Source: Vibrio amylolyticus (GTDB lineage: Bacteria > Pseudomonadota > Gammaproteobacteria > Enterobacterales > Vibrionaceae). Taken from it: a stretch of 64,000 bases of DNA. The stretch covers positions 124,001 to 188,000 of the forward strand of contig NZ_JAJHVV010000010.1 of assembly GCF_023145695.1 (NCBI RefSeq). The letters are read 5' to 3'. Positions 17,221-26,844 of the stretch are shown in pieces. Below the pieces are notes generated by a model. The model was not told where the DNA came from, did not search any database, and was given only the letters and a program-made list of their open reading frames with translations. The translations under genes and the position numbers were made by a program. Each line of letters begins with the position of its first letter. Position 1 is the first letter of the stretch.

Positions 17221-17664
17221 ATGTTTGAAATTATCCCGCTTAACGAATCACATACAGCGTCGGTTTATACGATAGAACGCAGTGCTCATACGCACCCTTG
17301 GTCTGAGTCTATGATTCGCGATGTAAATAGCCGTGGCGCTTGCCATCATGTCATGTTGGTGGACGATAAAGTGGTCGGGTATTTTTACGCGCAAAATATT
17401 GTTGGTGAAGTGACGTTACTCAATATTGCGGTTGCAACTGAATCTCAAGGTAAAGGCTACGGTAAAACGTTGACGGAGTTCTTCTTATCAATGTGTGAGA
17501 AAGCGAAAGCAGAGAGCGCTTGGCTTGAGGTAAGAGAGAGCAATAAGAAAGCCTATCAACTCTATGAGTCAGTCGGGTTTAATGAGCTTGATAGACGCGT
17601 TAATTATTACCCGACAGATAAAGGGAAAGAAGACGCGATTATCATGAGTTATCTGTTTTTCTAG
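17221..17664 (+). CDS. rimI: Ribosomal protein S18-alanine N-acetyltransferase
   Basis: A 147-residue GNAT enzyme that acetylates the N-terminal alanine of S18. Motif A appears as IAVATESQGKGYGKTL (Q-x-x-G-x-G), and LEVRESNKKAYQLYESVGF is the typical C-terminal part. The holD-rimI pairing is conserved with E. coli. After its stop a 76-bp gap separates it from the convergent GGDEF-EAL gene; it contains no convincing terminator. Confidence 0.93.
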   Translation: MFEIIPLNESHTASVYTIERSAHTHPWSESMIRDVNSRGACHHVMLVDDKVVGYFYAQNIVGEVTLLNIAVATESQGKGYGKTLTEFFLSMCEKAKAESAWLEVRESNKKAYQLYESVGFNELDRRVNYYPTDKGKEDAIIMSYLFF

Positions 17665-17740
17665 TCGCTACACTTTAAGTGAAAGTATCTTTCAGCCACT
17701 AAGGTTGCTAACGCTCACATGGTAGTCTGATCACTTGGTC

Positions 17741-19804
17741 TTACTTTGGTAGCGCTTTTACTTCATGTGCTTGCTCTTCTCTTTCTGGAACTTGATAGAG
17801 GTTTTTCTCAAACCTACTCACGACTTCAGAAGCAGGCAAAGGTTTATCAAATAGGTAGCCTTGGAACTGGTCACAGCCTAATTTTTTAAGGGCGTGAAGC
17901 TCATATTGGTCTTCAACGCCTTCGGCAATTACCTCTAGATTCAATCGTCTTGCCGTCATGACTATCGTATCGACGATAGCCTGATCACTCTCATCTAAAT
18001 GGAGCTTGGTGACAAATGAGCGATCAATTTTAAGCACATCAGCAGAGAGAAGCTTTAAGTAGCGTAGCGATGAGTAACCCGTCCCAAAGTCGTCAATAGA
18101 GATTTTGAGTTGATGCTCTTTTAGCATCGCCATTTTTTGAATGGCACTTTCTACATTCTCTAGTAACAGGCTTTCTGTGATCTCTAACTCAATGTGTTCT
18201 CCGGTGATCCCTGACTGGGACAACGCTTGAGTGATATGATCAACAAATGAGTCTTTTGAAAACTGCAGAGGGCTTATGTTGATGGCTAAGCGACGAAAAG
18301 TCGGAGGTAGTACACCTTGCTCCTTCCATTGAGAGTACTGATAACAAGCCTGCTCTATGATCCAATCCCCAATAGGAAGAATTTGCCCCGTCTCTTCTGC
18401 AATAGGCATGAATACCCCAGGTGGCAATAGACCTCTTTCTGGGTGATTCCAGCGTATCAGCGCTTCTACTCCCACAATCTGATGTTTTTCGTTAATTTGT
18501 GGTTGATAGTAGAGCTCAAGCTGATCGCTGTTTAATGCCTCATGAAGCCCTTTCTCAATTGCTAAAAATGATTCAACTTGTGCCTGCATTTCAGGCTCGT
18601 AAAACATGTAATTATTTCTACCTGCGCTCTTGGCTCTATATAAAGCTGTATCGGCTTGTCGAAGCACATCGATATTGGTTGCGCCGACGGATGGGAACAC
18701 AGAAATGCCAATGGTTACGGTGCAGTAAAGTTGGTGTTCATCAATAGAGTAGGGGTTAGAAATCAGAGCGAGAAGCTGCTTAGCAATGTTACCTGCGTCA
18801 TCGCTCGCTATTTCTGGAATAAGTACCGCAAATTCATCGCCGCCAATTCGGGCTGCGATATGTTCTTTTTGTAACCAGGATTCAATTCGACCTGAAATGG
18901 CTTTAAGTAGATTATCGCCAATCGTATGCCCTAACGAGTCATTAATGGTTTTAAAGCGGTCTAAATCTAAGTAGAACAGCACCCCTGTAGAGTGAGATTG
19001 ATGAGCGTTCTCTATATATTCACTAAGTGTTTGTAATAACAATGCTCGGTTCGCTAATCCAGTCAGCGTATCGTAATAGGCGAGTCGATTTAACTGAGCT
19101 TCAGCCTCTTCTCGTTGCTGCCATAAGTTATGAAATGAAATCGCAAGCTCTCCCAACTCGTCGTGGTGTTTTTGTACTGGAATAGGGACAGATTTTTGTT
19201 TGTCTTGCAGTGATTTTACCCATGTAATTAAGGTGACAATCGGCTTAGAAAGCTTGTAATAGAAGAATGCCAGTAAGATGGTAGTCAACAGTATATTTCG
19301 AATTAAATCAAACAGAATAGCCTGTGTCATTTTAGTGAGAAAGTTCTGCGCAATGTTAGTTCCATTAACACTAAAACTGAGCTCTCCAACGATGAGTTTA
19401 GAGTTAGGTTGATGCAGCTCTGCTTTATAAATAGGTGCGGTAGGGGTTAAGTAGTCCGATAGAATTCGAATAAACGAGCTTTGTGACTCAATCTGTCTCT
19501 CATTTTGAGTGAGGGTATCACCAAAATCATCGATGATTTTTACTTTATAAATAGCATTATCCATCATTAGGCTTGAGGCGACTTGCTCTGCAAGTAGATG
19601 GTTTAAGTGGTAGGCGGCCTGACTAGCATTTGAGTAGTTTTGTAGAAGCTTAAACTGGTAGTGTTCTTCAATTCGTTTTTGTTCGTTATGTAGGTCGACT
19701 AAAATATGATAAAAACTAAAAATCAGTCCTAGTATGACTGATACTAGAAACACTGTTTTTGCTTGGCGAAATGCGAGAGAGTTTATTTTCTTGGATTTAT
19801 ACAT
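17741..19804 (-). CDS. Membrane-bound GGDEF-EAL cyclic-di-GMP enzyme
   Basis: A 687-residue protein. A first membrane helix lies at about 14-34, followed by a roughly 130-residue periplasmic segment. A second helix (about 165-190) leads into a HAMP-like linker (SKPIVTLITWVKSLQ). A GGDEF domain follows at about 240-400 with intact GGDEF (ARIGGDEFAVLIPE) and then an EAL domain at about 415-670. The EAL domain has EALIRWNHP, NISPLQF, EITES, IDDFGTGYSSL, LKIDRSF and VIAEGVED, all consistent with an active phosphodiesterase. The periplasmic part presumably senses an envelope or environmental signal. It stands alone on the minus strand between rimI and prfC. Confidence 0.9.
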   Translation of the reverse strand: MYKSKKINSLAFRQAKTVFLVSVILGLIFSFYHILVDLHNEQKRIEEHYQFKLLQNYSNASQAAYHLNHLLAEQVASSLMMDNAIYKVKIIDDFGDTLTQNERQIESQSSFIRILSDYLTPTAPIYKAELHQPNSKLIVGELSFSVNGTNIAQNFLTKMTQAILFDLIRNILLTTILLAFFYYKLSKPIVTLITWVKSLQDKQKSVPIPVQKHHDELGELAISFHNLWQQREEAEAQLNRLAYYDTLTGLANRALLLQTLSEYIENAHQSHSTGVLFYLDLDRFKTINDSLGHTIGDNLLKAISGRIESWLQKEHIAARIGGDEFAVLIPEIASDDAGNIAKQLLALISNPYSIDEHQLYCTVTIGISVFPSVGATNIDVLRQADTALYRAKSAGRNNYMFYEPEMQAQVESFLAIEKGLHEALNSDQLELYYQPQINEKHQIVGVEALIRWNHPERGLLPPGVFMPIAEETGQILPIGDWIIEQACYQYSQWKEQGVLPPTFRRLAINISPLQFSKDSFVDHITQALSQSGITGEHIELEITESLLLENVESAIQKMAMLKEHQLKISIDDFGTGYSSLRYLKLLSADVLKIDRSFVTKLHLDESDQAIVDTIVMTARRLNLEVIAEGVEDQYELHALKKLGCDQFQGYLFDKPLPASEVVSRFEKNLYQVPEREEQAHEVKALPK

Positions 19805-20074
19805 AGTTACTTTTTAGGCTCATACATCATTACTTTTGGATTCTTGAAGTTACTTTTCATTTTGATATAGCCGATTAAGCTTCTTCCACTTACTTAGTTA
19901 TAGCCCATAATCGTCGATAAATTAATAACAAAGCCAATTGATTAGAATTAATCGGGCTTTAGTTGCTCCTAAGGCAAATATAAGGGAGAATATCGCGCAA
20001 AATTGAATCGAATTGCTAGCTCGGCACTGTTTTGTTGTCATCCATAGCTCGCTAGCCCAAAAGAAGACCTTTTC

Positions 20075-21664
20075 ATGTCAAATACTCCATTTATTGGTGA
20101 AGTTTCTAAACGTAGAACGTTCGCTATCATATCTCACCCGGATGCGGGTAAAACCACCATTACTGAGAAAGTACTGTTATTCGGAAACGCGATTCAAAAA
20201 GCGGGAACGGTTAAAGGTCGTGGCTCTAATCAGCATGCTAAGTCAGATTGGATGGAGATGGAAAAAGAGCGTGGTATCTCAGTAACCACGTCTGTGATGC
20301 AGTTCCCTTACAATGATTGCCTCGTTAACTTACTTGATACTCCTGGACACGAAGACTTCTCAGAAGATACGTACCGTACATTAACGGCTGTTGACTCTTG
20401 TTTGATGGTTATCGATGCCGCAAAAGGTGTCGAAGATCGTACCCGTAAGCTAATGGAAGTTACCCGCTTACGCGATACACCTATTGTTACCTTTATGAAC
20501 AAGCTAGACCGTGATGTTCGTGATCCAATGGAAGTATTGGATGAAGTGGAAAGCGAGCTAGGAATGGCTTGTGCACCGATTTCATGGCCAATTGGTTGCG
20601 GTAAAGAGTTTAAAGGTGTGTACCACATTCATCGTGATGAGACGATTTTGTATGAATCTGGTCATGGGCATGAAATTCAAGAAGTTCGCACGATTAAAGG
20701 GCTAGATAACCCTGAACTAGATGACGCAGTTGGTGCAGATTTAGCAGAAAGTGTTCGCGAAGAGATTGAGCTAGTTATGGGGGCATGCCCAGAGTTTGAC
20801 CAAGAACTCTTCTTAGCGGGTGAGCTAACACCTGTTTACTTCGGTACCGCATTGGGTAACTTTGGTGTTGACCACATGCTTGATGGTCTGACTGAGTGGG
20901 CTCCTGGTCCTCAAGCTCGCCAAGCCAATGAGCGTGAAGTCGTCGCAACAGAAGAGAAATTCTCTGGCTTTGTGTTTAAGATCCAAGCAAATATGGACCC
21001 TAAACACCGTGACCGTATTGCCTTTATGAGAATCGTATCGGGTACTTATAGCCAAGGTATGAAGATGAATCATGTTCGTACCGGTAAGAGCGTGAGTATT
21101 TCAGATGCAGTTACTTTTATGGCAGGTGATCGTTCTCGTGCCGAAAAAGCGTACGCGGGTGACATCATCGGTCTGCATAACCATGGTAAGATCCAAATTG
21201 GTGATACCTTTACTCAAGGTGAAAACCTGAAATTCTCTGGTATTCCAAACTTTGCACCTGAGCTGTTCCGTCGTATTCGTCTGCGTGATCCACTAAAACA
21301 GAAGCAGCTACTAAAAGGTCTGGTACAGTTATCTGAAGAGGGCGCAGTACAAGTATTCCGTCCGCTGCAAAATAACGATTTGATTGTTGGTGCGGTAGGT
21401 GTTCTACAGTTTGATGTAGTTGTGGCTCGTTTGAAGTCTGAGTATAACGTTGAAGCGATATACGAAAGTGTGAATGTTGCAACGGCTCGTTGGGTTGAAT
21501 GTGACGATGACAAGAAGCTTGAAGAGTTTAAGCGTAAGAGCCAAGCAAACTTAGCGCTTGATGGCGGTGATAACCTTTCTTATGTTGCTCCAACGATGGT
21601 GAACTTGAATCTAGCGAAAGAGCGTTTTCCAGAGGTTGAGTTCCGTGCGACTCGCGAACACTAA
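20075..21664 (+). CDS. prfC: Peptide chain release factor 3
   Basis: A 529-residue translational GTPase that removes RF1/RF2 after peptide release and helps post-peptidyl quality control. G motifs are SHPDAGKTT (P loop), DTPGHEDF (G3) and NKLD (G4). The length equals that of E. coli RF3. AAGAAG lies about 10 bp before the ATG. The 270-bp upstream gap toward the GGDEF-EAL gene is divergent promoter space; a loose AAAGCC..GGGCTTT stem occurs at 19930-19960. Confidence 0.97.
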   Translation: MSNTPFIGEVSKRRTFAIISHPDAGKTTITEKVLLFGNAIQKAGTVKGRGSNQHAKSDWMEMEKERGISVTTSVMQFPYNDCLVNLLDTPGHEDFSEDTYRTLTAVDSCLMVIDAAKGVEDRTRKLMEVTRLRDTPIVTFMNKLDRDVRDPMEVLDEVESELGMACAPISWPIGCGKEFKGVYHIHRDETILYESGHGHEIQEVRTIKGLDNPELDDAVGADLAESVREEIELVMGACPEFDQELFLAGELTPVYFGTALGNFGVDHMLDGLTEWAPGPQARQANEREVVATEEKFSGFVFKIQANMDPKHRDRIAFMRIVSGTYSQGMKMNHVRTGKSVSISDAVTFMAGDRSRAEKAYAGDIIGLHNHGKIQIGDTFTQGENLKFSGIPNFAPELFRRIRLRDPLKQKQLLKGLVQLSEEGAVQVFRPLQNNDLIVGAVGVLQFDVVVARLKSEYNVEAIYESVNVATARWVECDDDKKLEEFKRKSQANLALDGGDNLSYVAPTMVNLNLAKERFPEVEFRATREH

Positions 21665-21672
21665 TACTCTTC

Positions 21673-21785
21673 ATATTTGAAGCTCTAGCTGCGTTAGCTT
21701 CACTCATCCGCCCCAGTTACATAGTTTACTATGCTCCCGGGGCCGGATTCGCTTGTTGCCTTGCTAGAACTCCAACTATTTTGAG
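21673..21785. repeat. About 110-bp imperfect palindromic intergenic repeat
   Basis: The centre is CATAG-TTTA-CTATG. ATCCGCCCC on the left faces GGGGCCGGAT on the right with one extra C, and the outer arms (TTGAAGCTCTAGC versus the complement of GCTAGAACTCCAA) pair at 11 of 13 positions. It lies just after prfC and before a separate terminator. It resembles interspersed palindromic elements I recall from Vibrio intergenic regions; copy number cannot be checked here. Confidence 0.65.
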
Positions 21786-21825
21786 TAACAGTGCTCAGGT
21801 CTGAATTTAAGCTTGTTATAGATAC

Positions 21826-21863
21826 AAAAATGCCGCTGTTTATTAATAAACAGCGGCATTTTT
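21826..21863. terminator. Bidirectional terminator between prfC and srmB
   Basis: A perfect 38-bp palindrome: AAAAATGCCGCTGTTTATT followed by its exact complement. It has a T run in both directions and serves the convergent prfC and srmB genes. Confidence 0.93.
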
Positions 21864-21882
21864 TATTTATCGAAAGAGGTGC

Positions 21883-23118
21883 TTACTTCTTCTTGGTGCT
21901 CTTTTTCTTAGCGACCTTTTTCTTTGCATCTTTCTTTTTCACGTCTTTCTTTTTTTTCTTTGTAGACGCTTTTTTGTGTTGTGGACGCATCTCTTTAATA
22001 AAGCGTTCTTTTATCTCTTCGTCAATGTAGCGAGCAACGCGCTCAAGCATAGCTTGGTCATGTGCTTCTACAATAGAGAGAGCATTACCTTTCTTACCAG
22101 CACGAGCAGTACGACCGATTCGGTGCAAGTAAACATCTGCTGAGCGAGGCATATCGTAGTTAATAACGTGGCTCACATCAGGAAGGTCGATACCACGAGC
22201 CGCGACATCAGTTGCTAGTAATACATTCACCGTTCCATCGCGGAAACGTTCAATCGCGTTATTACGACGATCTTGTGGCATTTCACCTTGGATCCAAGCA
22301 CAAGGGATCTGCGCTTTTTCCAACTCAATACGCAGGTCTGCTAAACGCTCACGTGTTTTTAAGAAGACAATTGAACGCTCTGCTTGTTCTGTGAGGATCT
22401 TTTTAAGCAGTGCCAGTTTGTGGTCCATGCTATCAGCACGGTGATACCATTGCGTAATCTTTTTGCGCTCACGGCGAGATGGCTCTGCAGATACTTCTGC
22501 TGGGTTTTTAAGAAGGTCAGCAGTAAAACCTTCAACACCACGGCCTTCAAGCGTTGCAGAAAACAGCAGTGTCTGTTTACGCCAGCGGCATTCAGCAGCA
22601 AGACGGTCGACGACAGGAGCAAAACCCATATCCAACATACGGTCAGCTTCATCCAGGATCAACCACTCAATGGCACGACAATCAAAACGCTCTGACTCAA
22701 TGTATTCCATTAAGCGGCCTGGCGTTGCGACCACGATATCTTGAGTCGTTGCCAAAATATCAGCGTGCTCTTGGTATTGAACACCACCTGTAATAGTAAA
22801 TACGTTCAAGCGAGTATTTTTTGCTAACGCTCGAGCTTGATCCGCGACTTGCATCGCAAGCTCACGAGTTGGCGTTAGGATCAGCACTCGGGCAGGCCCT
22901 GGCTTCTTACGCGGGAAATCTAATAAGTATTGCAGTGCTGGAATAGCAAATGCAGCCGTTTTACCTGTTCCAGTCGGCGCTGAGGCAAGAATATCTTTAC
23001 CGTCCAAAGCTTGTGGGATTGCATCTTCTTGAATTTGCGTTGGGCGCTCAAACCCCAGCTCTTCAATTGCTGCAATAAGGGTATCATCTAGATCAAGGTC
23101 AGCAAAAGTTCTGATCAC
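21883..23118 (-). CDS. srmB: DEAD-box ATP-dependent RNA helicase SrmB
   Basis: A 411-residue DEAD-box helicase that assists 50S assembly. Motifs in order: Q motif (GFERPTQIQ), I (APTGTGKT), Ia (PTRELAMQ), Ib (TPGRL), II (DEAD), III (SAT), IV (SIVFLKTRE), V (ATDVAARGID) and VI (HRIGRTARAG). The C-terminal tail of roughly 35 residues is almost entirely Lys with Thr, Ala and Asp, typical for RNA binding. The frame runs to a TTG at 23139, but GTG at 23118 has GGAG eight bases upstream and gives the usual N terminus (MIRTFADLDLDD). It ends near the shared terminator with prfC. Confidence 0.94.
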   Translation of the reverse strand: MIRTFADLDLDDTLIAAIEELGFERPTQIQEDAIPQALDGKDILASAPTGTGKTAAFAIPALQYLLDFPRKKPGPARVLILTPTRELAMQVADQARALAKNTRLNVFTITGGVQYQEHADILATTQDIVVATPGRLMEYIESERFDCRAIEWLILDEADRMLDMGFAPVVDRLAAECRWRKQTLLFSATLEGRGVEGFTADLLKNPAEVSAEPSRRERKKITQWYHRADSMDHKLALLKKILTEQAERSIVFLKTRERLADLRIELEKAQIPCAWIQGEMPQDRRNNAIERFRDGTVNVLLATDVAARGIDLPDVSHVINYDMPRSADVYLHRIGRTARAGKKGNALSIVEAHDQAMLERVARYIDEEIKERFIKEMRPQHKKASTKKKKKDVKKKDAKKKVAKKKSTKKK

Positions 23119-23207
23119 TGTAGTATCTCCACAAGCCAATGGGCGTGTTAGGCAAAAATTAGGTCGGGTATTATAGAGGTAATAGTGATTATGATCACAT
23201 GGTATTT

Positions 23208-23927
23208 CTACATCTTGAGATAAAAGTTGCTAGTTAATGTACAAAATGCATCGCTGTACTGGCCATTCTCATGGATAACCAGTTGAGTTTCTTCTTTTTC
23301 ACATTCTACTTTACTTAATTCTATCAATAACCTAGATGTCGCTTTCTTGTCAGTAGGCTTGATATAACAAAGTCGGCTAACGTGCCAGTTCTGCTCTTTT
23401 GCGAGCTTAATAAATTGTTGCCCTTCATATAAAGGTAAGATAAAGCTTGCTGTCGAGCGCTCTGCTGTTAGAGCAAAACATTGTTTAAGTAGCTGTTGAT
23501 GATCAAGCGTATCTGTATGTCTTGCAGTCGCTCTCTGAACGCGTTGAGACTGCTCGCCTGAGTTAAAATAAGGGGGATTACAGATAATGCCGTCAAACAG
23601 TGTGTTGAAGACTTGTTTTAGGATATCCCCTTTAACCAGTTCAATACGATCCCCCCAGTTAGATTGCTGGAAGTTGCGCTGAGCACTCTCTATGGCATGT
23701 TGATCAATATCGATTGCGGTAATGGTTAATGTCGAACTTCTTTGGGCGGCCATTAAGCTCAATAGCCCGGTTCCGGTTCCTATATCAAGTAGGGTTTTCA
23801 TCGCTGAAATTTGACTCCATGCACCCAATAAAACACCGTCTGTGCTTACTGGCATACCTGACTCTCCACCGTAAATGGAAAACTGCTTAAATTTGAAGTC
23901 TTTAGTTTTTGACGTGCTACTCTTCAT
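23208..23927 (-). CDS. trmN: tRNA1(Val) (adenine-37-N6)-methyltransferase
   Basis: A 239-residue SAM-dependent N6-adenine methyltransferase (E. coli YfiC/TrmN6) that modifies A37 of tRNA-Val. The SAM loop is LLDIGTGTGLLSLMAAQR, and IICNPPYF is the catalytic NPPY motif. It is encoded next to srmB, as in E. coli, though here the two are in the same orientation, 90 bp apart. The 305-bp gap to brnQ holds a CTGCCT..AGGCAG stem at 24075-24094 and ATTGTT-C-AACAAT at 24204-24216 close to brnQ; neither is assigned. Confidence 0.92.
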   Translation of the reverse strand: MKSSTSKTKDFKFKQFSIYGGESGMPVSTDGVLLGAWSQISAMKTLLDIGTGTGLLSLMAAQRSSTLTITAIDIDQHAIESAQRNFQQSNWGDRIELVKGDILKQVFNTLFDGIICNPPYFNSGEQSQRVQRATARHTDTLDHQQLLKQCFALTAERSTASFILPLYEGQQFIKLAKEQNWHVSRLCYIKPTDKKATSRLLIELSKVECEKEETQLVIHENGQYSDAFCTLTSNFYLKM

Positions 23928-24232
23928 GATTATTTTGTTTTTTAACTCTCTATTAGTAAAACCATCTATTGTTAATTAAATGTATGGTGCTTTACGCTGT
24001 TGGTTTTTATTTTGTAGTCAAAATGATCTCATTTATGTTCTATATTTTGTTTGCGTTATGGTGTTATTCACTGCCTACCTGTTAAAAAGGCAGTTGATTA
24101 TTGTGTTTTTTTATTGAAGGTTGCGAATTGATAAGTGTTTCGTCATTATGCGCGACCAAATTAAAGCGTATTGTGCTAATTAGCAGAAATATGCAAATAC
24201 AATATTGTTCAACAATCTAGTAAGGGTTAGCT

Positions 24233-25549
24233 GTGAAGCAGACTTTAAAATTAACAGACATTATAGCCGTTGGCTTCATGCTATTCGCTTTTTTCTTAGG
24301 GGCAGGCAACATTATTTTTCCACCACTGGCGGGTCAGCTAGCAGGCGATAACTTGATGCCAGCGATGTTCGGTTTCCTACTGACCGCTGTTGGCTTACCA
24401 CTAATTACGATTGTTGCTGTAGCAAAAGCAGGTGGTACATGGGAGCACTTAACCAAAGATCTTCCTCTACGCGCTGCAACGGTTATTGCTGTTCTTATTT
24501 TTATCATCATCGGTCCTGCTTTTGCTGCCCCTCGTACAGGCCTTGTGGCTTATGAGATGGCAATTCGTCCATTTTTAACTGATGCTGGTCAATCTAGTTT
24601 AGCGCTGTTCTCTATTGCGTTCTTTGCAACGGCAATGTTCTTTGCATGGTCACAAGGTCGTTTGATTGATGTGATTGGTAAGGTGCTAACGCCGGTTCTA
24701 TTTATCGGTCTTATTATCTTAGCGATAGCGGTTTTTGTTGACCCACAAGGCGAGATGATTGCAGCGCAAGGTGACTACGCTACTCAACCATTAACCAAAG
24801 GGTTCTTGGAAGGCTACAACACCATGGACACATTTGGTTCTTTGATGTTCGGTATGCTGATTGTTGATGCTCTACGTAGTAAGGGTATTACGGAACGTAG
24901 CGCGACGGCTAAGTATCTCGTAAGCGCGGCTTGTATCGCTGCGGCTGGTTTAGCCTTTGTTTATATTTCACTGTTCTACTTAGGTGCGACGAGCGCGGTA
25001 GTGGCTGCTGGCGCCGATAATGGTGGTGTGGTGTTGAGCCTTTACGTGCAAGCATTGTTTGGCCCGTACGGTCAGCTAGTATTGTCTGTGATTGTTCTGC
25101 TAGCGTGTCTAACAACTGCTATTGGTCTTATCTCTGCGTGTTCTGATTATTTTAGTTCTCTTACGTCACTCTCCTATAAGAAGTGGGTACTTATCATTGG
25201 TACTATTTGTGCGACTGTTGCTAATGTTGGTCTATCTCAGCTGATCACGCTGTCTGTACCTGTACTGTTTGCTCTCTACCCAGTAGCGATTGCACTAGTT
25301 GCTCTTACCTTTGTGCGTGATAGATTGCCAAATCCAAAGACTGCTTACCGTGTTGTGGTTCTTGTGGCGCTTATTTTTGCCCTAATTGACGCGGCAAAAG
25401 TTGCAGGTATTGATGTTTCTGCACTGAATATGCTGCCGCTGTTTGAGATTGGTATGGGGTGGTTATTACCAACATTTGCTTCGATGGTATGTATGTTCTT
25501 TATCGGTAAACCGAGTGAGCAAGAACTGGTAGAAGATACGGCGTCTTAA
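24233..25549 (+). CDS. brnQ: Branched-chain amino acid:cation symporter BrnQ
   Basis: A 438-residue LIVCS-family inner-membrane carrier for leucine, isoleucine and valine, driven by Na+ or H+. Twelve helices are expected. Family signatures are FFLGAGNIIFPP near residue 20 and GPAFAAPRTG near 95. The start is GTG with AGGG upstream. The strongly A+T-rich leader contains a small palindrome next to the ribosome site. A terminator follows. Confidence 0.94.
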   Translation: MKQTLKLTDIIAVGFMLFAFFLGAGNIIFPPLAGQLAGDNLMPAMFGFLLTAVGLPLITIVAVAKAGGTWEHLTKDLPLRAATVIAVLIFIIIGPAFAAPRTGLVAYEMAIRPFLTDAGQSSLALFSIAFFATAMFFAWSQGRLIDVIGKVLTPVLFIGLIILAIAVFVDPQGEMIAAQGDYATQPLTKGFLEGYNTMDTFGSLMFGMLIVDALRSKGITERSATAKYLVSAACIAAAGLAFVYISLFYLGATSAVVAAGADNGGVVLSLYVQALFGPYGQLVLSVIVLLACLTTAIGLISACSDYFSSLTSLSYKKWVLIIGTICATVANVGLSQLITLSVPVLFALYPVAIALVALTFVRDRLPNPKTAYRVVVLVALIFALIDAAKVAGIDVSALNMLPLFEIGMGWLLPTFASMVCMFFIGKPSEQELVEDTAS

Positions 25550-25576
25550 CGCATACATTTCTAGCATATTGAATAG

Positions 25577-25603
25577 AGGCTGATGGAAACATCGGCCTTT
25601 TTT
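25577..25603 (+). terminator. brnQ terminator
   Basis: AGGCTGATG and CATCGGCCT pair (one G-T) around a GAAA tetraloop and are followed by T residues. Confidence 0.88.
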
Positions 25604-25694
25604 ATTTTTAGAACAAACCGTTTTTTTCTGTATCTTCGTCACATTTTTGAGTAAACTTCTTCGGTTAAATTCTACTCATAGACGATGAGCTAAA

Positions 25695-26793
25695 ATGTTT
25701 GAAATCAATCCTATTAAATACCGTCTCCAGGATGTGTCAGAGCGCACAAATATCCTGAGGGGGTACCTTTGACTATGACGCGAGAAAAGAGCGTCTAGAA
25801 GAAGTTAATGCAGAATTAGAGCAACCTGATGTTTGGAACGAGCCTGAACGCGCACAAGCGTTGGGTAAAGAGCGTGCATCACTTGAAGCGATAGTTGAAA
25901 CAATCGATTTACTTGACCAGGGTGTTGAGGATGTCGATGGTTTACTTGAGCTAGCTGTTGAAGAAGGTGACCAAGAAACGTTTGACGAAATTGAACCAGA
26001 ATTAGCCGAACTTGAAGCTAAGCTAGGCAAACTTGAGTTCCGTCGTATGTTTTCTGGCGATCATGATGCTTCAGATTGCTACATCGATTTACAGTCTGGT
26101 TCTGGTGGTACAGAAGCGCAAGATTGGACGTCAATGATGCTCCGTATGTATTTACGTTGGGCGGAAGCGAAAGGCTTCAAAACTGAAGTAATCGAAGTAT
26201 CTGATGGTGATGTTGCTGGCTTGAAAGGCGCAACGATTCGCATCTCTGGCGAGTATGCTTACGGGTGGCTACGTACAGAAACTGGTGTACACCGTTTGGT
26301 TCGTAAATCTCCGTTTGATTCCAGTGGTCGTCGCCATACTTCATTTGCATCTGCATTTATCTACCCAGAGATTGATGACAACATTACGATCGACATTAAC
26401 CCTTCTGATTTACGCATTGATGTTTACCGAGCCTCAGGCGCGGGTGGTCAGCACGTAAACACGACTGAATCTGCGGTACGTATTACCCACGTACCAACCA
26501 ATACAGTGGTGCAATGTCAGAATGATCGTTCTCAGCACAAGAACAAAGATCAAGCAATGAAGCAGCTACGAGCTAAGCTTTTTGAGCTTGAGATCCAAAA
26601 GCAGAATGCTGAGAAACAAGCGAGTGAAGAAACAAAATCAGACATAGGTTGGGGCAGTCAGATCCGCTCTTATGTGCTCGATGATTCTCGCATTAAAGAT
26701 TTACGTACCGGCGTTGAAAACCGCAATACTCAAGCGGTTCTCGACGGTGACTTAGATAAATTTATTGAAGCTAGTCTGAAATCAGGCCTTTAA
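25695..26793 (+). CDS. prfB: Peptide chain release factor 2 (programmed +1 frameshift)
   Basis: RF2 reads UAA and UGA. Translation starts at ATG 25695 and runs 25 codons to CTT, followed by an in-frame TGA at 25770-25772. A +1 slip puts the ribosome into the frame of the remaining 340 codons, giving 365 residues, the E. coli length. SPF (in KSPFDSSGRR) is the stop-codon recognition tripeptide and GAGGQHVN carries the GGQ catalytic motif. Read as a single frame the gene would wrongly begin near 25861. It forms an operon with lysS, 51 bp downstream. Confidence 0.97.
25758..25773 (+). other. RF2 programmed frameshift site
   Basis: AGGGGG acts as an internal Shine-Dalgarno sequence, three bases before CTT TGA C. 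The layout is the same as in E. coli prfB: low RF2 slows UGA termination, peptidyl-tRNA slips from CUU to UUU, and full-length RF2 is made. The result is autogenous control. Confidence 0.97.
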
Positions 26794-26844
26794 TTTTTTC
26801 ACCGACAACTATTGTCCAAAAAGATAAAACAGGAAACATCGAAA

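Noticed and set aside
20013..20285. 90-codon frame overlapping the prfC start
   Set aside because: It is in another frame of prfC and its upstream part has no coding features.
21791..22030. 79-codon Phe-rich plus-strand frame opposite the srmB tail
   Set aside because: It is the antisense reading of the lysine codons of the SrmB C-terminal tail and begins before the shared terminator.
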